Part shown: positions 1 through 8,751 of the stretch, piece by piece | How the letters are laid out: each line of letters opens with the position of its first letter | How positions within the stretch are numbered: the first letter of the stretch is position 1 | NCBI RefSeq assembly: GCF_018687755.1 | Contig: NZ_CP061305.1 | Span: 1,301,099 to 1,365,098 of the forward strand | Length of the DNA stretch: 64,000 nt | Direction: 5' to 3' | Origin: Polynucleobacter sp. JS-Mosq-20-D10 | GTDB taxonomy: Bacteria > Pseudomonadota > Gammaproteobacteria > Burkholderiales > Burkholderiaceae | Made by a program: the position numbers and the translations under genes | Notes under the pieces: model-generated | Databases searched by the model: none | What the model was told of the DNA's origin: nothing | What the model saw: the letters and a program-made list of their open reading frames with translations, nothing else

Positions 1-348
1 GCTCTACCTGGTATCAAGCTCGCTTTTTCTTGGCCCATGAATGTGGCTCAAGCCGTATTTGCGATTGGCATTCACTCCCTGACTATTCTAACGCTGCTCT
101 TCTGCCTCAAAGCCTATGGAGTTGATGCACCTATTGAAGCTCTCATGATTGGCTTGCCTGCCTTGAGTCTTTTATTAATGCTACCAATCAGCATCTCTGG
201 TTGGGGCTTGCGTGAGGCCACCCTCTCATCTGTACTAGCTTTGTGGGGCGTTAGTCCATCTATGACAGTATTAGCATCCATTAGCTATGGCGCTATTACC
301 GTCTTGTCGGTATTGCCTGGCGCTTACTTTTTATTAAAACGGAAATAA
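1..348 (+). CDS. Flippase-like integral membrane protein, C-terminal part (start outside window)
   Basis: The reading frame is open from base 1, so the gene begins upstream of the window; the first internal Met is at 37. The visible 115 residues form about three hydrophobic helices and include the segment ISGWGLREA, typical of the C-terminal half of the lysylphosphatidylglycerol-synthase transmembrane / UPF0104 family. Members are inner-membrane proteins linked to lipid or polyprenyl-sugar translocation. The following glycosyltransferase and PAP2 phosphatase on the same strand fit an envelope glycolipid role, but that is inference. The family call is fairly secure; the substrate is unknown. 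Confidence 0.7.
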   Translation, partial: ALPGIKLAFSWPMNVAQAVFAIGIHSLTILTLLFCLKAYGVDAPIEALMIGLPALSLLLMLPISISGWGLREATLSSVLALWGVSPSMTVLASISYGAITVLSVLPGAYFLLKRK

Positions 349-365
349 TTTTTTAGAGCCCTACT

Positions 366-1625
366 ATGAGTATTAGCGTCAACACCATGCGTGCGATTGA
401 CCACTGGGTCGGCGTACCACTTTGCGCGGTAGCAAGCCCAGTCGTTGCTCTGACTGATGCCGTCAAGAATCTCTTTTCTCGCAGTCCAGAAGCACCCCGA
501 AAATTACTCTTTATTGAGTTATCTGAAATGGGTAGTGCAATCTTGGTTGATCCTGCGATGCGCAATGCACAAGCTCGTGGCGCTGAATTATTTTTTCTGA
601 TTTTTAAAAGCAATCGTGCCAGTCTCACTTTATTAAATACCGTTAAGCCTGAGAACATCTTTACGATTGATTCTTCTAGCTTAGGTGGCTTAATTAAAGA
701 TACGCTCAAATTTTTACTGCTAGCTCACAAGCACCGTATCGACACCGTGATTGATTTGGAATTATTCTCTCGCTTTACCGCCCTGCTGACGGGCTTATGT
801 GGTGCACGCCGTCGTGTGGGTTATCACATCTTTCATGGTGAAGGTTTATGGCGCGGCTTTATGCTAACACGCAAAGTTCATTACAACCCGCACATTCATA
901 TTACTAAGAATTTTCTCTCTCTGATTCATGCAGCATTTGCTAATGAGATTGAGGTACCGTTTAGCAAAATACATATTGCAGATTCAGAAGTTCGCTTAGA
1001 GCAAGCGGTAATTGATCCAGCAGTATTGAGCAAAGTTCGCGAGCGCATTGAGAAACTGAGTGCGAGTTTTGGCATTGCGTTTAAGCAAGGTGAGCAACGA
1101 CTCATTTTGGTCAACCCCAATGCTAGCGATCTATTACCACAAAGGCGTTGGGCTCAACAGCGCTTTTCTGAGCTGATTCAAGGATTAAATCAACGCTATC
1201 CAAGTGATCTCATTCTGATTACTGGCTCCCCAGCTGAATTTGACTATGTTGAAAAAGTCCGCGCAGTTGCCAATGTTAAAAATGCTCTGAACTTTGCAGG
1301 CCAAGTGAGCTTTGCAGAATTACCACCGCTCTACACCCTCTCTGATGTGATGGTGACCAATGATTCTGGGCCTGGCCACTTCTCTGCTGTCACTGCATTG
1401 CGGACAGTCGTCCTCTTCGGACCAGAAACGCCAGCACTCTATGGCTCTATTGGTAAATCGATTGCAATTACAGCCAATCTGGCATGTTCACCCTGTGTTA
1501 GTGCCGCCAATCATCGTAAAACACCGTGCCATGACAATGTCTGCATGCAGGCCATCACCGTTGCTCAGGTGCTAGAGAAGATGGCGCATCAATTAAATGA
1601 AGCCGATCAAGAGCGGTCACATTAA
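366..1625 (+). CDS. Glycosyltransferase family 9 (heptosyltransferase-like)
   Basis: The protein has 419 residues with a GT-B fold pattern. The C-terminal nucleotide-sugar lobe carries DSGPGH near residues 333-338, followed by the LFGPE segment and a Cys-rich tail (CSPC, then CHDNVC), as in ADP-heptose:LPS heptosyltransferases. Family members transfer heptose or a related sugar to an acceptor on the cytoplasmic face of the inner membrane. It starts 17 bases after the upstream membrane protein and 5 bases before the PAP2 gene, suggesting one envelope operon. The acceptor cannot be told from sequence; it need not be a true LPS heptosyltransferase. Confidence 0.8.
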   Translation: MSISVNTMRAIDHWVGVPLCAVASPVVALTDAVKNLFSRSPEAPRKLLFIELSEMGSAILVDPAMRNAQARGAELFFLIFKSNRASLTLLNTVKPENIFTIDSSSLGGLIKDTLKFLLLAHKHRIDTVIDLELFSRFTALLTGLCGARRRVGYHIFHGEGLWRGFMLTRKVHYNPHIHITKNFLSLIHAAFANEIEVPFSKIHIADSEVRLEQAVIDPAVLSKVRERIEKLSASFGIAFKQGEQRLILVNPNASDLLPQRRWAQQRFSELIQGLNQRYPSDLILITGSPAEFDYVEKVRAVANVKNALNFAGQVSFAELPPLYTLSDVMVTNDSGPGHFSAVTALRTVVLFGPETPALYGSIGKSIAITANLACSPCVSAANHRKTPCHDNVCMQAITVAQVLEKMAHQLNEADQERSH

Positions 1626-1630
1626 TTCGC

Positions 1631-2428
1631 ATGACTGAGCAGCGCAAATCGGCTTTAGCAATTGCATCAATTTGGGTTTGGTGTGTTCCGCTTCTGCCAC
1701 TTAGTCTAGCGATCGCTATTTACTTTGGTGAGTTGCAAACCCCGACATTCTTATTGATCAATCGTTATACCCAGTTACTTCCAGACACCCTCTGGGCTTG
1801 GCTCACTTTTATTGGCAATGGCTGGGGCATCTTTGCACTGTGCTTCCCCCTCTTGCTGCTAGCGCCTCGATTGCTGAGCGCCGGACTTTTGGCATCTTTG
1901 ATTGGCGGCACCATCAGTCAAATTATCAAGCCTCTATTAGAACTTCCACGTCCTGCTGGAGTACTAGCTTTAGAAGACTTTTATCGCATCGGCGAACCGC
2001 TATTACATAGAGCAATGCCCTCTGGTCATACGCTGACTGCTTTTGCGGTAGTTTCCGGAATCTACTTTGCTAGCGATCGAGATAAAAGAGCCTCTTTGTG
2101 GTGGGTCTTTATCATTGCGATTTTTTCAGGCATCTCTCGCAATGCGCTTGGCGCACACTGGCTCACCGATGTTCTAGCGGGGTGTGCAATTGGACTGTGG
2201 TCCGGAATGCTCGGGGCAATATTGGTCGGGTTTATTCCAGAGAAACAGATGGCGGCTAATCAGATCGGACCTCGCTTGCTTGCGCTCGGTGGCCTTGTCA
2301 CCATCTATATTCTCCTTACGCAAACTCTAGACTCAGAACTTAATCAGTCTTTGCAATACGCGTGTGTGGCATTAATTAGCATGACTTTAGCTTTGTTTAT
2401 TAAAGCGCAAAAACCTAAGGCTATCTAG
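1631..2428 (+). CDS. PAP2-family membrane phosphatase
   Basis: This 265-residue multi-span protein carries all three phosphatidic-acid-phosphatase type 2 motifs: K-x6-RP (KPLLELPRP, about residues 100-108), PSGH (130-133) and SR-x5-H-x3-D (about 168-179). The two His and the Arg/Lys residues form the active site of this family, which dephosphorylates lipid phosphates or undecaprenyl pyrophosphate at the membrane. It lies 5 bases after the GT9 gene and 2 bases before rlmJ, so it is probably co-transcribed. Undecaprenyl-pyrophosphate or lipid A phosphatase are both possible substrates. Confidence 0.8.
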   Translation: MTEQRKSALAIASIWVWCVPLLPLSLAIAIYFGELQTPTFLLINRYTQLLPDTLWAWLTFIGNGWGIFALCFPLLLLAPRLLSAGLLASLIGGTISQIIKPLLELPRPAGVLALEDFYRIGEPLLHRAMPSGHTLTAFAVVSGIYFASDRDKRASLWWVFIIAIFSGISRNALGAHWLTDVLAGCAIGLWSGMLGAILVGFIPEKQMAANQIGPRLLALGGLVTIYILLTQTLDSELNQSLQYACVALISMTLALFIKAQKPKAI

Positions 2429-2430
2429 AG

Positions 2431-3297
2431 ATGTTTAGCTATCGCCATGCTTTTCATGCGGGTAGTCATGCCGATATTCTGAAGCATCTGGTGATGATTC
2501 ATTTAGTTGAGTATCTACAAGAAAAGCCTGGCGCTTTGACTATTGTCGATACGCATGCTGGTGCCGGTATCTATAGCTTAATTGATGGCTTTGCAATCGT
2601 TAGTAAAGAAGCCGATCAAGGTATTTATCGCTTGGCTCGATTTGCAGAGAGTAATTCAGTAAGCCCTGGCATAGCTAATTATCTCGACCGCATTCGTTCC
2701 GAGAATGCCGATAATGATATTGCCGTTTATCCTGGCTCTCCATTTATCCTGGCACATCTACTAAGAGCACAAGATCGTCTGAAGCTCTTTGAATTACATC
2801 CCAAAGAGATTGATATCCTGCGCCACAATATCAGCCAGCTCAAGCAGTCTAAGCAGGTCGACATTTATGCAGAAGACAGCTTTGCAAGGCTGAAAGGCTT
2901 GATGCCACCCCCTAGTAGGCGTGGTCTAGTGTTGATTGACCCCTCTTATGAAGATAAGCAAGACTATCGTTATCTCGAGACTGCGATCGAAGAGGCTTTA
3001 CATCGCTTCGCTACGGGTTGTTTTGCAATCTGGTATCCATGCCTCTCCAGAAGAGAATCGGCATCCCTGCCGGATCACATGAAAAAGATTGCGGTAACTC
3101 ATAAACGGTCTTGGTTACAAGTTGAGCTTCGGGTTGAGAACGCTCCCAAGGAGCGCCGACTGCAGGCTAGCGGCATGTTCATCATCAATCCACCATGGAC
3201 TCTAGAAAAGCAGTTATCTGAAAGCTTGCCCATTCTTGTTGAGGCGCTGGGACAAGATGGTGGCGCCTCATTTGTATTAAAGAGTTTTGAGGCCTGA
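2431..3297 (+). CDS. rlmJ: 23S rRNA (adenine2030-N6)-methyltransferase RlmJ
   Basis: The 288-residue protein opens with the RlmJ hallmark FSYRHAFHAG, followed by ADILKHLV. The catalytic N6-adenine methyltransferase motif reads DPSYE (about residues 170-174) rather than the E. coli DPPYE, with the flanking KQDY retained. RlmJ methylates A2030 of 23S rRNA using S-adenosylmethionine. The start is the ATG 2 bases after the PAP2 stop. The single Pro-to-Ser change in the catalytic loop keeps the essential Asp and Tyr. Identification is secure. Confidence 0.92.
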   Translation: MFSYRHAFHAGSHADILKHLVMIHLVEYLQEKPGALTIVDTHAGAGIYSLIDGFAIVSKEADQGIYRLARFAESNSVSPGIANYLDRIRSENADNDIAVYPGSPFILAHLLRAQDRLKLFELHPKEIDILRHNISQLKQSKQVDIYAEDSFARLKGLMPPPSRRGLVLIDPSYEDKQDYRYLETAIEEALHRFATGCFAIWYPCLSRRESASLPDHMKKIAVTHKRSWLQVELRVENAPKERRLQASGMFIINPPWTLEKQLSESLPILVEALGQDGGASFVLKSFEA

Positions 3298-3324
3298 GTT
3301 TTAGTCGGCATCAATTAAGGGGTT

Positions 3325-3696
3325 TTATACCTCTGAATCTTTAGTACTCATGGCTTTTTTGATGAGGATCGCTGAGATAGCAAGCAACAATACCGCTCCA
3401 CTCTCATATATCAAGTCAACCGTACTAATTCCCTTACCCTGCAAAATAATGAGCCTGCAGAGGGCCGTAATTGCAATAAATATAGGAATAGTGATTGGGA
3501 TTTTGTTGTACTTGTAAAAGGCTGCCACCATACCTAGAACCTCGGCATAAATGAACATTAATAACAGATCGGTTAAGGCAATTTTTCCATTTAAAAGAAC
3601 GGCATACATCTCTATACCGACACTAAAAATAGTAAAGAATGCAATAAGGATCAAAATTCCTTTTTCGGCTGCAGTAATCCAATCGTAAATTTTCAT
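3325..3696 (-). CDS. PsiE-like small membrane protein
   Basis: The protein has 123 residues with four predicted transmembrane helices and a short polar C-terminus. Its overall pattern (AEKGILILIAFFTI near the N-terminus; LLMFIYAEVLGMV in the middle; ITALCRLIIL in helix 3) matches the phosphate-starvation-inducible PsiE family. The biochemical role of the family is not known. It converges on rlmJ with a 27-base gap. No clear regulator box is visible upstream. Confidence 0.65.
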   Translation of the reverse strand: MKIYDWITAAEKGILILIAFFTIFSVGIEMYAVLLNGKIALTDLLLMFIYAEVLGMVAAFYKYNKIPITIPIFIAITALCRLIILQGKGISTVDLIYESGAVLLLAISAILIKKAMSTKDSEV

Positions 3697-4043
3697 ACTA
3701 TATGTACCTTAGCTAGATATTGGGAAAAGTTAAATGGCATCACTGTGTAAGACTAATTGCTGAAAAAATGCCGGAATATTGCTTGCGCAGTAGTAGCGCC
3801 TATTTCTTTTGGTATTTTTTGCTAACAAAATTGACGTTGATCACTTGATCAGATCACAGTCTCAAAGCTTATAAATGTGTATGCCTACTTTATAAGCTCA
3901 TTTATCACGATACTCAAATGAAATATCTTAAGTACTTTCCCTAGACCCTTTATTACGCCGCCAGAAGGTCGAATTCTATATTTTTCAAGCAAAACCCAGG
4001 CAATGCCACAGAATACGTACTCAATAGATTCAGGGCTTAAGTA
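3697..4043. other. Intergenic stretch, 347 bases, no gene seen
   Basis: I find no ORF with a plausible ribosome binding site, no tRNA-like T-loop, no TGT-N12-ACA site and no strong hairpin. A short TGATC-rich patch near 3838-3857 forms only an imperfect repeat. The stretch presumably holds the promoter of the PsiE-like gene and the 3' end of the SOUL gene transcript. Confidence 0.5.
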
Positions 4044-4700
4044 TCAATTGCGCACCCGAATCATCACCTCATTACGTCGCATAAAAGGGAGCGTCCAGGG
4101 TGGGTTGTAACGCGCAAACTGCGGCGAGCCAATGGCTTGCATATTCTTGGTCTTAATCCAATCTTCTAGGGCTTTGGTTTTTTCCAAGACTGTATCTTCG
4201 CTATAAAAACCAGAAAAAGTAATCGCCGCCCTGATCTCTGCAGGCAGTTGCCTAATTTTGACTTGGGAATTTAAGGGTTTAGGCAAAGTTTCTAGGGTGT
4301 ATTCGGAGGGCATGACAAACGATATAGTCCATTGATTAGCCGCACCCTTTTCAGGGCTGGCAGATTCAATACCAACCGGGACTGTCATCGCAATTTTTGC
4401 ACTTTTCTGCTGATCATTTGACTCTATCCCAACCGGGGTAGTCATCGCAATTTTTTCACTCACTTGGTTTTGACCAAAGATGAAGGCAGCGATTAAACGA
4501 AAACCTTGGCCTGAAGCTTTATCTAAATCACCCTCGACCTTGACCTCAGCAATCAGCTGTGGAGCATAAGCCCGCAACTCGAATGGCTCTGATTTTTCCA
4601 GGAGGGTGTATTTTGGCTCTTCAGTTGCCATTGTGCTACTTGCGATCAGAATGCTGCTTAATAAGAGTAGCGCTTTCAAAGAGGGTCCTAAGTGATGCAT
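4044..4700 (-). CDS. SOUL-family haem-binding protein, exported
   Basis: This 218-residue protein begins with a Sec signal peptide (hydrophobic run at about residues 8-25, followed by ATEEP). The mature part has the SOUL/HBP fold signature: YTLLEKSEPFELRAY near the N-terminus and two copies of the KIAMT-x-PVGIES element about 20 residues apart. SOUL proteins bind haem or other tetrapyrroles. Proximity to a photosynthesis cluster makes a role in tetrapyrrole handling tempting, but the housekeeping genes in between argue for caution. The gene ends 3 bases upstream of the ldcA stop side and probably follows ldcA in one transcript. Confidence 0.8.
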   Translation of the reverse strand: MHHLGPSLKALLLLSSILIASSTMATEEPKYTLLEKSEPFELRAYAPQLIAEVKVEGDLDKASGQGFRLIAAFIFGQNQVSEKIAMTTPVGIESNDQQKSAKIAMTVPVGIESASPEKGAANQWTISFVMPSEYTLETLPKPLNSQVKIRQLPAEIRAAITFSGFYSEDTVLEKTKALEDWIKTKNMQAIGSPQFARYNPPWTLPFMRRNEVMIRVRN

Positions 4701-4703
4701 GCG

Positions 4704-5645
4704 TTACCACGAAGCTTTAATACTAAAACCTGCCGAACGATATTCAATGTGCGCTTGCGCACCTACTGGTAAGGTTAACTTTTCAGCCTGATGTCCAAAA
4801 GGTAGATTCGTTAATATTGGGATATGACTTGGAAGGCGCTTACGGATGATTTCAATGGCGCCATCTAAGTTATACCCACGATCGTTATCGTGTAGTCGAT
4901 AAGCAGAGAAGCCGCCAAAAAGAATTGCGCTTTGATTAGCCAGCACACCCGAGTCAAGCAATTGCATTAGCATGCGCTCAATTCGATAGGGGTGCTCATT
5001 CACATCCTCAAGGAATAATATTCCCTCTTTAGTTTGCTCACGACTTGGAAAATAAGGGGTGCCCACTAAACCAGACAGGATGGTGAGATTACCACCCCAA
5101 AGCATGCCCGAGCATTGTCCTTCTGCCTGCTTGAGATATTGCTGTGTTGCAGTGATCTTGCATTGCAATGATCGCCCTGTCATCGCTTCTTGAAAATGCT
5201 GCCACATAAATGGATTAGGTGTAATGTTTTCACCCTGCTCACCCTGACAAGCAAAGTCGAAGTTCAGCATTGGCCCTGCTAGCGTGATAGCACCAGTCTT
5301 TGCCAGCAAGCCTAACTCAAACGCTGTGAAATCACTGTGGCCACAAATCTGCAGTCCATTTTGAACAGCCTGAGCAATGCCAGCCCAATCGATATCTGGA
5401 AGTAATCGATGTAAGCCATAGCCACCTCGCATGGCAACAACTACTACCTGCGGTGGAAGCTTCGCAAGCTGATTGATTTCAGCTAAGCGTTGCGCATCAG
5501 TACCAGCAAAACGCTGCTCAACTCGAGTAACACAATCAGTGTTTAAAACTTCGATCCCCTGCTGCCCTAACCAATTAATACCAGCTTCAGGGCTTCGAGC
5601 ATCAAGACTGGCTCCTGATGGAGCAATCAAATGAATTTGCTTCAA
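4704..5645 (-). CDS. ldcA: LD-carboxypeptidase (peptidase family S66)
   Basis: The 313-residue protein has the S66 pattern: MRGGYG at 72-77 and the nucleophile loop GHSDFT with Ser104, then the Glu (EDVNEHPYRIERML) and a C-terminal FGH that complete the Ser-Glu-His triad. It cleaves the terminal D-Ala from tetrapeptide muropeptides during peptidoglycan recycling in the cytoplasm. The start codon overlaps the tadA stop by 4 bases, indicating translational coupling. The family is secure; substrate specificity is inferred. Confidence 0.88.
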   Translation of the reverse strand: MKQIHLIAPSGASLDARSPEAGINWLGQQGIEVLNTDCVTRVEQRFAGTDAQRLAEINQLAKLPPQVVVVAMRGGYGLHRLLPDIDWAGIAQAVQNGLQICGHSDFTAFELGLLAKTGAITLAGPMLNFDFACQGEQGENITPNPFMWQHFQEAMTGRSLQCKITATQQYLKQAEGQCSGMLWGGNLTILSGLVGTPYFPSREQTKEGILFLEDVNEHPYRIERMLMQLLDSGVLANQSAILFGGFSAYRLHDNDRGYNLDGAIEIIRKRLPSHIPILTNLPFGHQAEKLTLPVGAQAHIEYRSAGFSIKASW

Positions 5646-6103
5646 CGTCGCTCCTTAAAAAATTGACGCAATATCTGGCCGCATTCTTCACTCATAATGC
5701 CACCCTCAACTTGGGTCTGGTGGTTAATTCGCTTTTCTGAGAATACATTGAGAACACTACCAGCAGCTCCTGTTTTTGGGTCGCTAGTACCAAATACAAC
5801 CCGATCGACTCTGGCATGCAAGATTGCGCCTGCGCACATAGTGCAGGGCTCTAAGGTGACATAGAGCGTTGTCCCAGGCAATCGGTAGTTGGCTTCTGAT
5901 TGAGCAGCTCCTCTTAAAACAAGCATTTCAGCATGAGCGCTGGGATCACTGTTGGAGATAGGTTGATTGAAACCCTTAGCAATTACTTGGCCATCGCGAA
6001 CCAGCACCGCACCAACCGGAACCTCGCCAGCAGAAGCAGCTAGCATAGCCTGCTCTATGGCTTGCTGCATGTATTGGCGATCAAGCTCAGCTTGCATGGT
6101 CAA
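5642..6103 (-). CDS. tadA: tRNA-specific adenosine-34 deaminase
   Basis: The 153-residue zinc deaminase shows HAE (57-59) with the catalytic Glu and PCTMC (86-90) supplying the zinc Cys ligands, plus the TadA-specific stretch GTSDPKTGAAGS. It converts A34 to inosine in tRNA-Arg(ACG). It sits in a minus-strand run of queE, queD, tadA and ldcA, three of which serve tRNA modification. The length is normal for the family. Confidence 0.93.
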   Translation of the reverse strand: MTMQAELDRQYMQQAIEQAMLAASAGEVPVGAVLVRDGQVIAKGFNQPISNSDPSAHAEMLVLRGAAQSEANYRLPGTTLYVTLEPCTMCAGAILHARVDRVVFGTSDPKTGAAGSVLNVFSEKRINHQTQVEGGIMSEECGQILRQFFKERR

Positions 6104-6115
6104 TTGAATCGATAC

Positions 6116-6580
6116 TTATAAATGCGAAACGTCTGCCCAACAATTGGGGGTTTCATAAAGGCGAATCGATGATAGCTTCAGCCGACCATCAAATGCCTTA
6201 TCAAATACGGGTTGCAAAAGTCTGAATGCAGCACTGGCCAAGTTCTCTACTGTGGGCACATGATCCATCACGACAGTTTTATGATTAGGAATGGAATTTA
6301 AATAATCTACTAAACCTGCATCTTCTTTGGCGACTAAGAAGGCATGATCCCATGGCTCTACTACATGCTGATTGGTAAGGCGCTTAATCTCCCCAAAATC
6401 CAAAACCATACCGTCATCTGCTTTACCAGGATGATCGGCAATGACACCCATCAAGGTCACTTCAATTGCATAGCGATGACCATGTAAATGGCGGCACTGA
6501 CCATCATGGTTTGGAATACGATGGCCCGCATCAAACTCTAGTCGCCTGGTAATCGAAATAGTTTCTTGCTTAGTAGTCAT
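6116..6580 (-). CDS. queD: 6-carboxy-5,6,7,8-tetrahydropterin synthase QueD
   Basis: The protein has 154 residues. His20 (FDAGH), His33 and His35 (HLHGH) are the expected zinc ligands, and Cys29 is in the position of the catalytic Cys. It makes 6-carboxytetrahydropterin from dihydroneopterin triphosphate, an early step of queuosine (7-deazaguanine) synthesis. queE lies 36 bases upstream on the same strand and supplies the next step, so the pair is functionally coherent. Confidence 0.92.
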   Translation of the reverse strand: MTTKQETISITRRLEFDAGHRIPNHDGQCRHLHGHRYAIEVTLMGVIADHPGKADDGMVLDFGEIKRLTNQHVVEPWDHAFLVAKEDAGLVDYLNSIPNHKTVVMDHVPTVENLASAAFRLLQPVFDKAFDGRLKLSSIRLYETPNCWADVSHL

Positions 6581-6616
6581 GTTTACTTTTTCTAAAAATT
6601 CACCTTCTGATTCCAG

Positions 6617-7270
6617 CTAGCGAATACCGATCATTTTATGAGTCTGGACACTCAAACGCCATAAAGGCCGTTTTTGACATAGCTGGATCGCCAAGGCCAA
6701 GTTTTCTTGAATCCGAGGTCCATCCATCGCCTGCAAAAAACGATTGCGGTAGTCCATCTTTTCAAATCTAGCTAGGAGTGTTTCGATGTGGGTATGGCCC
6801 ACTTGAGGAATAACTAACTTAATTTCATCTGCCTGAAGGACGATCAGTTCAGAGTCCGCTTTAGGGCTAACACATACCCAATCCACCCCTTTAGGTACTT
6901 TAATCGTCCCATTCGTTTCGATAGCAATGGCAAAACCTAATAGATGGAGAGCATCGATTAAGGCCGCATCTAACTGGAGTAAAGGTTCGCCACCAGTAAA
7001 GACTACATAGCGTTGCTGTGGTCCAGCAGCAGTACTATTCCAAGCCTCTTCAATAGATTCGGCCAACTGGGAGGCAGTTTCGAACTTACCTCCGCCTATA
7101 CCATTAGTCCCTACAAAATCAGTGTCGCAAAACTGGCAAATCGCCGATGCACGATCTTCCTCACGACCACTCCAAAGATTACATCCTGTAAAACGGCAAA
7201 ACACTGCTGCGCGACCAGCGTGGGCGCCCTCACCCTGTAGGGTAGGAAAGAGTTCTTTAACGGTATACAT
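6617..7270 (-). CDS. queE: 7-carboxy-7-deazaguanine synthase QueE
   Basis: This 217-residue radical SAM enzyme converts 6-carboxytetrahydropterin to 7-carboxy-7-deazaguanine. Its cluster-binding cysteines are Cys30, Cys45 and Cys48, i.e. the expanded C-x14-C-x2-C spacing known in Burkholderia-type QueE instead of C-x3-C-x2-C. The N-terminal LQGEGAHAGR and the FTGGEPLLQ motif support the call. It precedes queD in the same direction. This spacing is itself consistent with a betaproteobacterial host. Confidence 0.92.
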   Translation of the reverse strand: MYTVKELFPTLQGEGAHAGRAAVFCRFTGCNLWSGREEDRASAICQFCDTDFVGTNGIGGGKFETASQLAESIEEAWNSTAAGPQQRYVVFTGGEPLLQLDAALIDALHLLGFAIAIETNGTIKVPKGVDWVCVSPKADSELIVLQADEIKLVIPQVGHTHIETLLARFEKMDYRNRFLQAMDGPRIQENLALAIQLCQKRPLWRLSVQTHKMIGIR

Positions 7271-7298
7271 GGCTATGTACTGATTTTAAGCGCTTTAC

Positions 7299-8006
7299 TT
7301 ACTTCCAGGACACAAGTTCCCATTCCAGGTAGTCCTCCCAGAGGGCATTACTCCAAAACATCCCAGCCCAAAGATATCGACCGGAGCTGCGCCTAATGAC
7401 CCAACGACCAATTTCAGGGGCAAGCCAGACATCTTCACCACGAATATTAGCTACTCGTGAGAAGTCATTACTGGTAAAGAATGGCATGTCATTACGATAG
7501 AGCAAAGTATTAAATTCACCTGCAGGAACCTTCACGCGTTCCCATTTCAATGCATTGATATTTAAGCCCAAGTAATAATCATTGTCCGGATAACCCACTA
7601 CTTGGTATCGATTTCGATAAAAACTAGACCAACCGGCAACCAATTGCTCAGGCAACAAAGGCATGGGTTGTAAAAACTTTTGCGGGGGATTCCAGTGGGA
7701 GTCTTGAAGGATAAAACCCCAAGGCTCCTGGATTTCATCAGGCAAGCGTCCGTGCTTGAGCCCTATTCGCTCAATCCGTACTTGCGGACCGATAGCAACC
7801 ACTTTCTCCGTGACAACATCCACAATCTCTTGATTAAAAACATTGCGAACGTTGTATACCCATTGTTGTCCTACTTGAGGTGCCCTCACCTGTGGCGGAT
7901 TTATGGGTTGAGCTAGGGTTACACCATTTGGATAAGGTTGTGAAGAAATACAAGCTACCAGCAATGCTGGCAAAAATACCAAACTGATCTTTTGTAATAG
8001 TTTCAT
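7299..8006 (-). CDS. Putative lipoprotein, paralogue of the next gene
   Basis: The protein has 235 residues. An N-terminal lipoprotein signal ends in the lipobox LVAC (Cys19). I do not recognise a named family. The body shows a repeated theme of tryptophans and the phrase PQVGQQW, then LPDEIQEPWG, PAGEFNTL and APEIGRWV, all of which recur in similar form in the adjacent upstream gene (8003-8701). The two are therefore tandem paralogues, and their coding regions overlap by 4 bases. They are probably exported and attached to a membrane; function is unknown. Confidence 0.7.
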   Translation of the reverse strand: MKLLQKISLVFLPALLVACISSQPYPNGVTLAQPINPPQVRAPQVGQQWVYNVRNVFNQEIVDVVTEKVVAIGPQVRIERIGLKHGRLPDEIQEPWGFILQDSHWNPPQKFLQPMPLLPEQLVAGWSSFYRNRYQVVGYPDNDYYLGLNINALKWERVKVPAGEFNTLLYRNDMPFFTSNDFSRVANIRGEDVWLAPEIGRWVIRRSSGRYLWAGMFWSNALWEDYLEWELVSWK

Positions 8007-8701
8007 TTATATGAAGTCAATTGCCACTGATAGCTGCCTTCCAAAATCACTGCTCCAATTTGCCCCTGAAGTTGATAGGACCCAGAAGTTTCTCGAGCAA
8101 CCCAGCGACCAATCTGCGGCACAAACCAAACAGTCTCCTTACGAATGCAATCTACTTTATTAGGATCTTCACTCTCATAGTTAATGAGACTCTGAAAACG
8201 CAATGCCACAAACTCGCCTGCAGGGACTGTAATTTTTTCCCAACCCTGAACGCTCATGTATTCTTGCCAGCCCATTTTTGATTCAGAATATCCAGCGATA
8301 CTGTATTTGCTACTGAACTGTTTTGTCCATGTCGTGGAGAGCGTTTCGGGCCAAAGTGGTAGAGGTGGATTAAAGTTCAGTAAGCGTGGCCACTGAGGAT
8401 CTGTTGAAACCATACCCCATGAAGACTGAATCTCATTAGGCAGACGGAATCCATTCGCTGTGGAACGCTCAAGCACAATAGTTGTACCAACACTCGCAAC
8501 TCGCTCATTAATCACGTCTAGCGTTTTGCCATCAAAGATATCTTTTTTGATGTAAGTCCATTCTTGGCCTACCTGAGGAGGACGAATCATTGGCAATGGT
8601 TTTGGCTGAGCCACTGGTGTGCCATGTTCATAAGATAGACTACCGCAGGCTACTGGAGCTAATGCAGCGGAAGCAATAAAGGTCCGACGGGATAGATTCA
8701 T
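8003..8701 (-). CDS. Putative Tat-exported lipoprotein, paralogue of the previous gene
   Basis: This 232-residue protein opens with MNLSRRTFIAS, a twin-arginine signal, and the signal ends with a lipobox-like PVAC. The mature part mirrors its neighbour: PQVGQEW, LPNEIQSSWG, PAGEFVAL and VPQIGRWV occur in the same order and spacing. It is the first gene of the pair and overlaps the second by 4 bases (ATGA). One paralogue thus appears to use Tat and the other Sec, which may mean this one folds before export. Function is unknown. Confidence 0.7.
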   Translation of the reverse strand: MNLSRRTFIASAALAPVACGSLSYEHGTPVAQPKPLPMIRPPQVGQEWTYIKKDIFDGKTLDVINERVASVGTTIVLERSTANGFRLPNEIQSSWGMVSTDPQWPRLLNFNPPLPLWPETLSTTWTKQFSSKYSIAGYSESKMGWQEYMSVQGWEKITVPAGEFVALRFQSLINYESEDPNKVDCIRKETVWFVPQIGRWVARETSGSYQLQGQIGAVILEGSYQWQLTSYK

Positions 8702-8751
8702 AGAGAGGCTAGTCTTAAGAGTTAAAAGGAATTGAAATCTGTTCTGAAAGT

